A stretch of DNA of 64,000 nt from Prostheceraeus crozeri (lineage: Eukaryota > Platyhelminthes > Polycladida > Euryleptidae). Every line of letters starts with the position of its first letter. Within the stretch, counting starts at the first letter, position 1. The translations under genes were made by a program, and so were the position numbers. The notes beneath the pieces were generated by a model, which did no database searches, had not been told where the DNA came from, and saw only the letters and a list, made by a program, of their open reading frames with translations. Location of the stretch: positions 62,001-126,000 of the forward strand of contig CAJQUW010010482.1 of NCBI GenBank assembly GCA_907163375.1. Reading direction: 5' to 3'. Shown piece by piece: positions 21,731-31,784 of this stretch.

Positions 21731-23394
21731 TACAGATTGTTTCATAAAAAAAGGATCACCCTTAAACATCGCCTTAACTTCAACTTTGTCTAACTCCGCC
21801 AAACTTGAACGAATTTCTCTGAAATTTGGAAGATATGTCAGTTGTGCTTACTAATATCATTGTTGGAAATTTCAAGCATGAATATTGAGTTGTTTTCCTG
21901 TTATAGATTAAAAAATGTAGTAGATAATTTGATCTTCATTTAGCAATGTTACACAAAATCATACCTCACTCTTATAAAATTACATTTGTTTCCTTTGTTA
22001 TGTAATATGTTGTTCTACAAGCCAAAAGCTATCAAGCAAAACAAAAAAATAAAGAAAATCGGTCAATCAGAGCCAGTATAGCACCATTATTCATCAACAA
22101 TAATGTAACTGCTACATGTGATTAACTGGACTTCATGTTCCATAGCTTCCTGACTTCGTTGCGGTGGTGTTGGCAGCACTCCTGATTGCTTTCAGCTAGA
22201 AATCTATCTCTTACCGGTTGAAAACAATACAAAGCACAATTGAACAATAACCAGATCGCATTCACAAAAGGCAAAGTGTCAGCCTTGCTAGAACTAGGGT
22301 TTTCTTTGCGAGCTACAAGCAAGCGACTAAATGTCCCTTACACAAATGTGCATCGATGGCATAATGATGATTTTCGACTCTATCGTAAAGAGGGCTCTGG
22401 CCGTCCACGCAAAACATCCAAACGTAGAGACCGCCTAATTTTGAGATTTGTTAAAGTTGATCCAAGTCTCTCGTTAACTGAGATGGCTGCACTAGTCTCG
22501 TCTATTTCTAAGTCCACTATTCGTAGAAGACTTATTGATTCGAATTTCAAGAGCTGTAAGAGGCCCTCTCAGATCGAATTATCAGATCAGCATACAAAAA
22601 CACGTCTCAGATGGGCAATGAGTCATTGTCACTGGCGAAATCAATGGGATCGGGTTGTCTGGTCTGATGAGGCATCAGTCCGTCTGAAGGATAGTGATGG
22701 TCGATTGAGATTATGGATCAAATTTGATCAGGAAATTCCGAGACATTTACATCGTCCCCGGGTACAAGGTGGTGCGACTCTACTGATTTGGGCTAGCATT
22801 TGGACCAATGGCCGCTCTGAACTTCACATACAGCAAGGAACCATGAATTCTGAAAGCTATGTGAATGTTTTACGAATGAATATTGGCCAAATGACAGATC
22901 AACTTGGTGATCCATCGACTTGGTTATTTATGGATGATAATGCTACGTGTCACAGGAGTAGTAGAGTCAACTTATGCAAGTCTCAATTAGGGCTTAGGAA
23001 ATTATTTTGGCCAGCTCGTTCTCCTGATCTGAATCCCATAGAAAATGTATGGAGTATTCTAAAACGAAACGTTCGTCGTTCACTGCTACCTACAGATGGC
23101 GTATCACAACTTACGTCACTGTTAAAAAGAGAGTGGAGAAAGTTAGATCAGTCAAAAATCAACGATATCATCGAATCAATGCCTATACGAATTGGTAATG
23201 TCATTGACAATAAGGGTAGGGCCACAAAATATTAGCTTCTTAAGAACCGTTACTGTATCATAGCTTATCAGATTATATAAGGACATTTAAATATATTAGG
23301 GACATGAAATAACATGAAAAATGCTTTCTGTATCATACTTATGTTTTATTTAGTCAAATTTTAGGATGATCCATTTTTTATGAAACGGACTGTA
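21731..23394. mobile_element. Tc1-type DNA transposon, 1.66 kb including both TA target sites
   Basis: The left end TACAGATTGTTTCATAAAAA and the right end on the reverse strand TACAGTCCGTTTCATAAAAA make an inverted repeat of about 32 bp that continues to GGATCA-CCT with few mismatches. Each end is bounded by TA. The transposase gene fills the middle on the plus strand. The element sits next to the 5' end of the LINE fragment. Intact ends and an open frame suggest recent arrival. Confidence 0.92.
22240..23235 (+). CDS. Tc1-like transposase, DD34E, full length, frame fully open but no ATG at the start
   Basis: About 331 residues, the usual Tc1 length. The N-terminal paired-like DNA-binding region has two helix-turn-helix parts (KVSALLELGFSLRATSKRLN; SLTEMAALVSSISKSTIRRR) separated by the GRPRKT AT-hook-like box. 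The catalytic triad is D in VVWSDEASVR, D in LFMDDNATCH and E in SPDLNPIENVW, with 34 residues between the last two. It cuts and pastes the element at TA. The frame is open from 22222, after a TGA at 22219-22221, but has no ATG until residue ~83. Codon 22240 is TTG where ATG would be expected, so a lost start codon is the only visible defect. Confidence 0.9.
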   Translation: MNNNQIAFTKGKVSALLELGFSLRATSKRLNVPYTNVHRWHNDDFRLYRKEGSGRPRKTSKRRDRLILRFVKVDPSLSLTEMAALVSSISKSTIRRRLIDSNFKSCKRPSQIELSDQHTKTRLRWAMSHCHWRNQWDRVVWSDEASVRLKDSDGRLRLWIKFDQEIPRHLHRPRVQGGATLLIWASIWTNGRSELHIQQGTMNSESYVNVLRMNIGQMTDQLGDPSTWLFMDDNATCHRSSRVNLCKSQLGLRKLFWPARSPDLNPIENVWSILKRNVRRSLLPTDGVSQLTSLLKREWRKLDQSKINDIIESMPIRIGNVIDNKGRATKY

Positions 23395-23426
23395 ATTTGC
23401 AAAATATTCGAGTAGTCTCTACAGAC

Positions 23427-23682
23427 CATAGAAGTAGATTGTTTATCTGAAGTTGACAAGAATGGAAATTGACTCAAGGTCGCGGCACATCCGGGAGAAC
23501 TAAATTGGGACATGGATCACCAATGAAAAGCTTAGAATCGCACATGTGACCGATTCCAACCCAATGATAAAGACGTTGACAAGTGTATCTAAGTGAAAGT
23601 GCGTGCAATTTTTGTGCCACTATTGTGTATCGCATAAAGCTTTACTTCCATTCTAGAGGTTTTATTGTTATCAATTTCTATG
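23427..23682. mobile_element. hAT-type MITE, copy A (256 bp)
   Basis: It begins CATAGAAGTAGATTG and ends ATCAATTTCTATG. An inner inverted repeat AGAATGGAAATT / ACTTCCATTCT lies near both ends. Flanked by a perfect 8-bp duplication, CTACAGAC, at 23419-23426 and 23683-23690; 8-bp duplications are the mark of hAT elements. Copy B at 40641-40896 has the same length and very similar sequence. Confidence 0.92.
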
Positions 23683-23690
23683 CTACAGAC

Positions 23691-25199
23691 ATTAAACCAG
23701 TGATTCACTCTATCGAAACCAGTCAGGACTTATTGCTGCTTTGGAATAATAGGAAGAACTTACGACAGATTGATGAATCAGAAAAAATAGATCCACCGAC
23801 AAAAATGCGGAGAATTCACACCAAAGCCGAAGTAACACTATCGATGTTATCAATGACGTGAACTGCTATTTTATCAACAACGTAATAATGACGACATCCA
23901 TTACGTGACCAAAAATCGATATTTTGATATCAAAGCGACGAAACAGGTTTACGATGAGATGACCTTTGATTAACAGCTGATTTGTTGAGGCAGCTGACAA
24001 TCCCAGCTGTGCGCAACACGCCACTAACGCACTCAGATATCTGTATGAATATTACGTAGAGTAGATAGACCAGGTGACGTAGCCAAGAAGATACTATTGA
24101 CCGCGATAAGTTGTTCACGCTGATCTGCGCATGCGCACAGAGACAGAACCATAAATGAGGACCACGAACTCAGAGAATTCAGAATATCTCAAAAGCAACG
24201 ATGTAGCTCCAAAATCCAAATCGACAGCAAGACTCCCAAGAGCAGGACGATCAAAAAGATACCAAAAATCAACTGTAAGACCAGCCAAATCTTATAGGAA
24301 ACCAACAGGAAAACACAGTGCGCGAGAGCAGACAAAACACAACCGGCGACGGCGCGGATGATTTGTAATTATTTCCATGTATTTAAGGAAAAATGTCAAC
24401 ATGAAGAAATGGTTTTTCGTGTGTCATTTCATGTGAGGCGCAGCAGTCTGCTATGCATGCGCATTCCGGAGGCATTGTGTATCAAACGCCTCTGGCCGAA
24501 TTTGTGTGTTCAAGACGAAAAAGCTTTGCCTCCAGCTTTATTTTTGTAATTCAATCATCTTTTTATTTATTTATTTTCTTTTTTTTAAACATATGTGATT
24601 TATCATTTCCAGAGTGCACAGCACTTCTAATGCTAGCGCATCTGTTTCAAACCTGTGTAATGCCTGAGAAAGAACCGGTCGAAAGGCCTCGCGTTCACGT
24701 TTCATTAAATTTTTCTGAAAAGCAGTTTTCGCAAAAGTTGTGGATAATTCAGTTTTGACCGAAAAAGTCTCCAGAGACCGAAAGAGAGAGAGAACGAGGA
24801 GAGAAGGGCTTTCCTTGTATTGCCACTCGCACATATGGTGTGGAGAAGCATCTATAGTTGTGGTAAAGGATTGAATGAAGAAGTCGTGGCTGGAGGACGT
24901 ATGCTTCAATTTGTAATATTCGTCAAAATTGTCAAACTGCATGTATGCATGTGTGTGAGAGAGAGAGAGCTGTCTAAATTAGATCATCTACTGCGCATAA
25001 ATCAATACGACGAGTTGACTCGGGCTTCGATTTCATTGTACTTGTATTACCACCTGCTGTGACTTGATGTTGTCTTGCTGTGACGATTCGAGTTAATTCA
25101 GGCTCAGTGAAAGTCGGTAGGTGTATGAAATAAACACAGCATCTTAAGGGTTAAGGCAATTATTTGATTCTGACAATGAATTCTCCCACTCTTTTACAG
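23691..25199. other. Non-coding interval before the lectin exon
   Basis: Short frames (for example 24155-24361, basic, RAGRSKRYQKSTVRPAKS) have no recognisable domain or supporting splice sites. There is a short GA run near 24782 and another near 24957. The end of this stretch, TCTTTTACAG, is the acceptor of the lectin exon, so at least the last part is intron. Confidence 0.4.
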
Positions 25200-25655
25200 A
25201 AAAAGAAAACCTGCCTGCACCTCCCCTGGAACAAAATATTGCCTTCGGAAAACAAGTATATCAAAGTTCAGTTGCATCTGGCGGAGTCCCTGAACGTGCT
25301 GTGGATGGTAACAGAGACGGAAATTTCAACGGCAACTCATGCAGTCGCACTAAGGTCGAAAGAAGAAATTATTTCAATATTGACTTGGGAAAAGTATACT
25401 TCATCGATAGAGTTATGTTTTACAACCCTATTGACTGCTGTGGACACAAAATGAAAAAAACTTATATCCTTTTGAGTGTTTCCGCTCGCGGTGGGTTGCT
25501 TCCACCAGGTATGAGCATTCATCAATATGCAGGTCAAGTCCGTCAAACAGGTAAATTAATGCGTACAAATATGAATAGCAGACCAGCACGCTTCATTTCG
25601 ATAATCAAGGAATCTACGGAACTGGTCCTCTGCGAAGTTGAAGTCTACCAAGCCG
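25200..25655 (+). CDS. Host exon: fucolectin-type (FTP, F5/8C-like) carbohydrate-binding domain
   Basis: One 456-bp exon between acceptor TCTTTTACAG and donor GTAAGT. It encodes about 151 residues with the fucolectin signature: NIAFGKQVYQSSVASGG, then RAVDGNRDGNFNGNSC, YFNIDLGKVYFIDRVMFYNP, DCCGHK, and a closing VLCEVEVYQAG. In this family the fold binds fucose or other sugars in secreted or cell-surface proteins of innate immunity and adhesion. Both splice junctions are phase 1 (two bases complete the first codon; one base is left over), as in shuffled extracellular modules. No signal peptide is in this exon, so upstream exons must exist. It is the only convincing host coding sequence. Confidence 0.85.
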
Positions 25656-25806
25656 GTAAGTATTGTACATCGCTTAGCGTGTATCATGTATGACAACGGA
25701 ACATTGTCAGTATTCAACACGCATGACAATAGGGCATTGCCTAGCGTTCATCGTGTATGACAGGACGTGTATTGACTTAATTCGCCTTTCTAATCAAAAT
25801 TTACAG

Positions 25807-25931
25807 ATTCAGTTTATTTTCCATGTCATTGGCTAACACCACCGCTCCATCAGATGTCTATGCTTGTACACTGTGAATCGCTGGATACGAAAATTACATA
25901 CAAGCATATACCAAAATCGCATACAATTTAA
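25807..25931 (+). CDS. Possible terminal exon of the lectin gene, reading into a transposon end
   Basis: An acceptor-like AATTTACAG precedes a frame in the phase required by the lectin exon. It reads DSVYFPCHWLTPPLHQM and stops at TAA 25929-25931. The last 63 bases are the terminal inverted repeat of the CACTG element at 25869. It may be a real exon whose stop comes from a transposon, or chance. Confidence 0.3.
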
Positions 25932-26816
25932 AACTAACATCTGATACGAAATTCTCGTATGTTTACAGAGATCTGGTATGTTTTTCATACCACATTTCAC
26001 ATACTTTCGTATGTGATTGGTATGTAGCGATGCGAACTATTCCATCTGTGATTGGTTGTTTTACACTGAAATACGAGTTGTTGGTATGTTTTATATATGT
26101 TTTATATGCAAAGTCATCCTTATTCGTATGCCTCTGGTATGTATTTGGTATGTGCAGCTTTAAGTCACATAGCAAAAAAAATATGTGTATTACATTCTAC
26201 TGTCAAATAACTTTTTTCAGTAATACCAGTAGTGAATATTTTTGTTTGATAGAGTGATATTTAAATGGATTAGATTTATTGTAAAGTTTATGCTCCACGA
26301 GAATGTCGGCGTTGCTACTTGTCTAGCAACATTAACAGGACGTCTAGTTAGCTCTAGTCACCTCGTTGACACATCTGACGCCGGTTGTGTTTTGCATCTC
26401 GCTCCTGATCGTGTCATCTTTTGTGCCCCTGCCATCGCTTCTTTGTGTCTTTCTGTGTGGAATTTTTACATCGTCTGAATCGCCGTCTTCTCCTGCGTCT
26501 AACTGTGTACTCGGTTTTGTGATCCGTCGATTTTGATCTGAGCTACAGTAGGAAGTTCCCGATCTCTGGAATTGTGTCGTTGTGCGCATGCCCAGGTTCT
26601 GGTGATCACTTGTCCATGCTACATCATTGATATTGTCAATTTTCTGAACAGTTGATTCAGCATAGATAGTGGTATATTGTTGATCCAGTGGTGTTGTGGT
26701 CAGACGCTGTGACTTAGTGTGCCTCCTCGGCTGTGTTTTCCTGAGTTCGAGTCCGTGACCAATCAACAACATACTTTTTTCTGGTGATTGAAGCTATTTT
26801 GTTTCCTGAAGACAAT

Positions 26817-27548
26817 ATGAGCAGCGGAGGTCAAGCAAGAAACCTGAGATCTGGATCTATTTCAGAGTCCAATGTAGCTCTTAATGAGATCAAACTAGTC
26901 TTGAATGACATGAGGAAGGACATCAGTGACATCAAAAAGGATATGGATACTTTTACATCTACCATCACATTCATGCAGAACAAGATCGACGATTTAGACA
27001 AGAAGTATGAGCACCTCAAAGCCAAGAACGAAGCAGAATTGCATGAGATGGAAGCAGAATTGCATGAAATTCGAACACGCGAAGTTCAAATGATGTCGGA
27101 TATTTCTTATGAAATGGAGCAGCGAGACCATAAGAGGCTAAATATAATGTTCTCTGGAATTGATGTGTGTAATACTGGCACCGTTGACGAACGGAAGGCT
27201 GATGATCGTGAGAAATGCATCAAAGTTCTTGAAGCCATTGGCATTTATTCTTCCAGTATTATTGAGGATGTGCATAGAGTTGGCAAGAAAGCCGAAGGTG
27301 GCAAAAGTCGACTTCTAAGGGTCAAGTGTTCTGACATGGATTCTAAATTAAACATATTGAAGAAGGCTAAGGAGCTGAAGGTCACTCACATGCATAGAAA
27401 TGTCTACATCAACCCGGATTTCACAATCTTCCAGCAAAGGAGGAGGAAAATGCTTCGCGATGAACTGGTCAGCAGGCGCGGAGCAGGTGAGGATGTGGTC
27501 ATCTACCGAGATCGAGTAGTTCCTAGAAGTCGGAACAACCATTTTTGA
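26817..27548 (+). CDS. LINE ORF1 protein (coiled coil, RRM-like and C-terminal domain)
   Basis: 243 residues from the first ATG (MSSGGQARNLRSGS). A long heptad coiled coil (NEIKLVLNDMRKDISDIKKD through ELHEMEAELHEIRTREVQMM) should trimerise the protein. An RRM-like fold follows (LNIMFSGIDVCNTGTVDERK), then a basic C-terminal domain ending GAGEDVVIYRDRVVPRSRNN. This matches the transposase_22/L1-ORF1 type of RNA-binding chaperone. The frame is intact. It ends 36 bases before the first ATG of ORF2. Confidence 0.85.
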   Translation: MSSGGQARNLRSGSISESNVALNEIKLVLNDMRKDISDIKKDMDTFTSTITFMQNKIDDLDKKYEHLKAKNEAELHEMEAELHEIRTREVQMMSDISYEMEQRDHKRLNIMFSGIDVCNTGTVDERKADDREKCIKVLEAIGIYSSSIIEDVHRVGKKAEGGKSRLLRVKCSDMDSKLNILKKAKELKVTHMHRNVYINPDFTIFQQRRRKMLRDELVSRRGAGEDVVIYRDRVVPRSRNNHF

Positions 27549-27583
27549 AGCAGTTTTTATCTCGATTTGATGACAACCCCTCC

Positions 27584-30190
27584 ATGCCTTCACTTATTCT
27601 CATCAATGCACAATCTTTGAGACCAAAGATTGACGAACTTAACGTCCTTACTTCCTGTCTCACCCCTGATGTTGTGGCTGTTTGTGAGTCCTGGCTTGAT
27701 GGCAATGTTTCCAACGATCAAGTGCATTTATTAAACTATACTGCTCCTTTTCGATGTGATCGTCGGGATAGAAGAAAGGGAGGAGGTGTTTGTGTTTTTG
27801 TCAAGAGCTCAATAAAGCCCGTGCATGACATATCTCCTCTCAATCTACCACCTTGCATCGAGGCAATTTGTCTAAGATTTGTCGCCTACAAATTGCTACC
27901 TTTTTCCCTTTACGTCCCTCCAAATTTACTATCTCCAGATTATGAAGCAATCAAATCTTTTCTGTGTGACTTCTTCGATGACTTGCTTGACAGTTTTGGC
28001 AATTACAGAATCATTGTGGCTGGTGATCTCAATCATTTCCCATGTGCATTTCTAACAAATGATTATGGGTTAAGTCAAACTGTCACGTCGCCTACAAGGA
28101 AAGCTGCCATATTGGACAAAATTTTTATTGAATCTTCTCTGGTTGACTTGTACTTGCCACCTACTGTTGGACCTGCACTTTCTCGATCTGACCATTCTAC
28201 AGTGTTCCTTTAACCACAGAGTGATGGAGCAAGTGATTCAGTGGAATTTTTCAAGATCTATGATTTCCGCAAAAGTAATATGGATGAACTTTTCTTCCTC
28301 TTAAATTCCATTCCGTGGCATCATATGTATCGCGCTGATCTATGCCTTGATGACAAGTGTCAATTTTTTCATGATAAAATTGATCAGGCTTTGAACCAAC
28401 TGCCCGTTTCCTTCATTGAATTGACGTCCAAAGATCAACCATGGGTATCTCCCGGCTTGAAATTGATGTTCAACAAACGCTTTGAAGCTCATGCATGTGG
28501 AAATACAGCACTCGTTGAACATTACAGCAAAAAGTTGAAATATACCATTGGATTGTCCAAGCAAGAGTGGACGAATTCCTTTTCCTCAAACAGATCCTCT
28601 TTTTGGCGAAAGATTGGCAATTTGAGTGGCTACAAGGTTGGAGCTCATGCCCTTTTCTCAAGACTGTTAAATGAATTTGAAACCATGAACCACGTTGCTG
28701 AGGAAATAAACTCAAAATTTTCAAGTGTGTTTGCAGAATCACCGAACTGGGACCTGCTTTTGCAAAGTGTTCCTGCTGATGACAGTATCTGGTCTCCTGA
28801 CATCACTGTAGTTGGTACTTGCAAGCGCCTGCAGCTATATGATCCGAGAAAAGCACGAGGACCGCATGATGTTCCAGGTAGAGTTCTCCGCGATTGTGCC
28901 ATTGCATTGGCTGAACCCCTGACTCACTTGTACATAATGTCAGTTACTACCGGCAAGCTGCCACTCATATGGAAGCAGTCTACAGTTGTGCCTATTCCAA
29001 AGCCTGGAGCGAAGACAATTTCAGATCTTAGACCCATATCACTACTGTCTATTTTCTCAAAAATTCTCGAGCGGTATGTTGCTGATTCTGTTGGTGAGAA
29101 GCTCCTAGATCTTTACGGTGACAACCAGTTTGGGCTTCGCAGGGGTTCCTCTACGCTGCACGCACATGTTCGTTTACAAGATTTTGTGACAAAACAATTA
29201 GACCAAAAAGATGTACAGTCAGTTATTTTGACATCCTTTGATTTAAGCAAGGCGTTTGATCGCTTGTCTCACGAACACATTTTCCGTACACTTCAATGTG
29301 CTAGGTTGCCTCGCATGGCCCTCCTCTGGATATGCAACTTTCTTCAAGACCGCTTTCAGCAGGTCATGCTACAAAATTTTTATCGAAGCACATTTGTGAA
29401 AGTCAAGTCTGGTGTTCCACAGGGCTCAATCTTGGGGTCTTTGATCTTTGCTGCTCATGTTGGAACTTTTTTCTCCACTACAGCTAATAGCTCCACCATA
29501 AAATATGCCGATGACTTTTTGGTGCTAGTTCCTTGCAATAAATTCTCCGATGTGGATCAAGTCATATGCGATGAAATTGATAATGCCAAAATATGGTGTG
29601 AATCTAATGGATTGGCTTTAAATGCAGCTAAAACCAAGTCGATGGTCATCGGTGGACACAATCGTTCAAACCTGACTTGTCCAACTTTAGTCAGCTCTGT
29701 TAAGGTTCTCGGTATTAGTCTTCAACATTCACTTAAGTGGGACGTACACATTGATGAAGTGTGCAGAAGTGCTAGTCGTCGCTTGTTTGTAATTAGAAGA
29801 CTTAGAGGCGTACTACAAACTCATCAACTTGTCCAAATCTATTACTGCTGTATTCGTACAACAGTTGAATACAATTGTCAGTTATTCTTTGGTATCAACA
29901 AAAAGAATTGTGAGAAGTTGGAAAGGATTAATAAAAGGGTTCATCGCATGATTTGTGGCAATAAATGCGAGTGTTCACTTTTTCCAGCATTGAAGGAGAG
30001 GCGTCGACATCTTGCTGTGTCTGCTTTTCACAAAATGAATCATCCCAATGATTTGAATTACTCGCTTATCCCCGAAACTACGCGAAATGGACGCTTTCAA
30101 GTTCCAGCAATAGGCTCTCATCGTCGGCTTACTTCCTTCGTACCTTTCTGCATTTTTTGTATAAATGGGGTTGAAATTCAAAGCATGTAG
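27584..30190 (+). pseudogene. LINE ORF2: apurinic-type endonuclease and reverse transcriptase, one in-frame stop between them
   Basis: The ORF2 ATG is at 27584 (MPSLILINAQSLRPKIDELN). The endonuclease shows CESWLDG, RKGGGVCVFV, GDLNHFP and ends SRSDHSTVFL. A TAA at 28211-28213 interrupts the frame, which then continues in phase to the reverse transcriptase. Its motifs are LRPISLLSIFSKILERYV, TSFDLSKAFDRLSHEH (catalytic D), SGVPQGSILGSLIF and KYADDFLVL (catalytic DD). The C-terminal part has the usual SVKVLGISLQHSLKWD. Spacing and motif style fit the CR1/L2 group. Without the stop the protein would be about 868 residues, close to family size. Confidence 0.87.
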
Positions 30191-30901
30191 TCAATGCTAC
30201 TCGAATCTTTCAACACAACCGGATTGTATATGTCAAACATTATATCAAACGTATATGCATCTTCTTTAGTTTGTTGACTTTCTCTCTATTTCCGAAATTT
30301 TGTATGAATCGAGAATTTTTCACATATCTGAAATAAATGTACATCTCTCTCTCTACTTAATGAACCAAGTTGATGATCATCAATTCATTCAAACGATATC
30401 TTTCATGAAATCATGTTGAGCTATATATCTCAAACATAACTATTTTGCGCTCATGAATTATAATGTGTTTTTATTTCGGATTGATAATATGCTTAATTTC
30501 AAAATTACATAATGCATAATTGTTGATGGTTGAATACTTATTGATTATTCATGAATTAAAATATATTATTATGATATATTATGTATAAAATTATACATGT
30601 ATTAAAATCGAATTCAGCATTGAAAGTATGACTCTTGAATGTCATTATCTCTCTACTTACAGTACAATAGTAACATTAGTGTGATCTTTATTGACAACAA
30701 GTCTTAAATCAACATATTTTGGACATGATTTGTGCTTTCTTTCAACATTGTGCTGGTATGGCTTTAGTATGTAAAGCATAGCACATTTGAAATAACATGC
30801 GAAAAGCATACAAATATATACCAAGAGAATACAGAAATATAACAAAAATATTTTGGTATGCATCCTTCGTATGTGATTGGTATTGAGTGATTTACAGTGT
30901 A

Positions 30902-31780
30902 CATCTATAGTACAAGAACTTATGTAAAAGTGAACAACAGTGTCATGCAAAACATATCAATGCATTCACATTCGACTATATCGATCGTAAAAAATGCAGA
31001 GACAATATATGAAAGTCACAACTGGCCTTAACAGTGGCAGATGCATTTGTATCATCTGATTTTTTGTCAAAAACAGACTGCTGAATGACATTATCAATCG
31101 GTATGCCTACCATCTCTGTTTTGAATTCATCATCATCCCCCCTAACCGTTCATGACTTCCTCAACTACATCATTGATTATTTCGGAATAGTATTCTCTTC
31201 CGTTGACATGGTCTTGATGATTGGGCAGAAGTTGCTGCTTCCATTTCTGAAGAATTCAGTCTTCGTCTCATGGTGAACGAAAAACGGAAATTCTGATAGA
31301 TATTTTATATAATTTGCGTGTAGATCTCAATTGCAGTTTTAGCAGCTTCTCTCTGTATATGAGCACACAAATATTTGTACTATCCAAATACATACTTTGA
31401 CATCTGCTGACTATACTATGGAAATTTATCTCAGAAATAAGAATTCAATTTTCTCTCCATGGCCTTGCTTGTTCCCCTGGTGGCAGTACATCAAGGAATG
31501 ACAAAACGATGAGAGGTTTGCATGATATCAACTAAAATCAAAAGTTTCACATTGAATAACAGTAACAGCTTTAATTGAGTACCATTAACAGCTTAATTGA
31601 TTTACTTTCTATGTGAAATAGAATAGCTATACCACAAATTTTGGTTTAAACATATATTATCCGAATAATGACATAAGTAGCAAGACCTGCATCGTGAAAA
31701 CGATTTCAGAATAAAATTACATCGCAAATAACACTTCATTCAATGCGAGTCAAAAAATAGTAAAACGTAAAAAGTTAACT
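30902..31780. other. Non-coding interval
   Basis: No coding sequence, repeat or element end recognised. It may include the 3' tail of the Penelope copy that begins at about 31.79 kb on the minus strand. Confidence 0.4.
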
Positions 31781-31784
31781 GACA

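Larger units (their letters stand above)
26784..30360 (+). mobile_element. CR1/L2-like LINE, nearly complete
   Basis: It comprises ORF1 (26817-27548) and ORF2 (endonuclease plus reverse transcriptase, 27584-30190) in the normal order, with a short 3' tail ending in a TCTCTCTCTC-like run at about 30340. The 5' limit is uncertain: untranslated sequence from about 26.28 kb may belong to it. It lies inside the CACTG-ended element. Only one stop codon breaks ORF2, so it is young. Confidence 0.85.
25869..30899. mobile_element. DNA element with CACTG termini (about 5 kb as it stands) containing a LINE
   Basis: The left end CACTGTGAATCGCTGGATAC and the right end on the reverse strand CACTGTAAATCACTCAATAC are an imperfect inverted repeat that goes on with ACATAC and ATACCAAAAT words. 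TA lies just outside both. GGTATG/CATACC words recur within both ends (25.9-26.2 and 30.7-30.9 kb), like subterminal binding sites. No transposase was found, so it is non-autonomous; without the LINE it would be about 0.9-1 kb. CACTG ends occur in several DNA superfamilies, so I leave it unclassified. Confidence 0.7.

Noticed and set aside
24155-24361. Basic, Lys/Arg-rich small protein
   Set aside because: No domain, no splice support, no homology that I recognise; likely chance.
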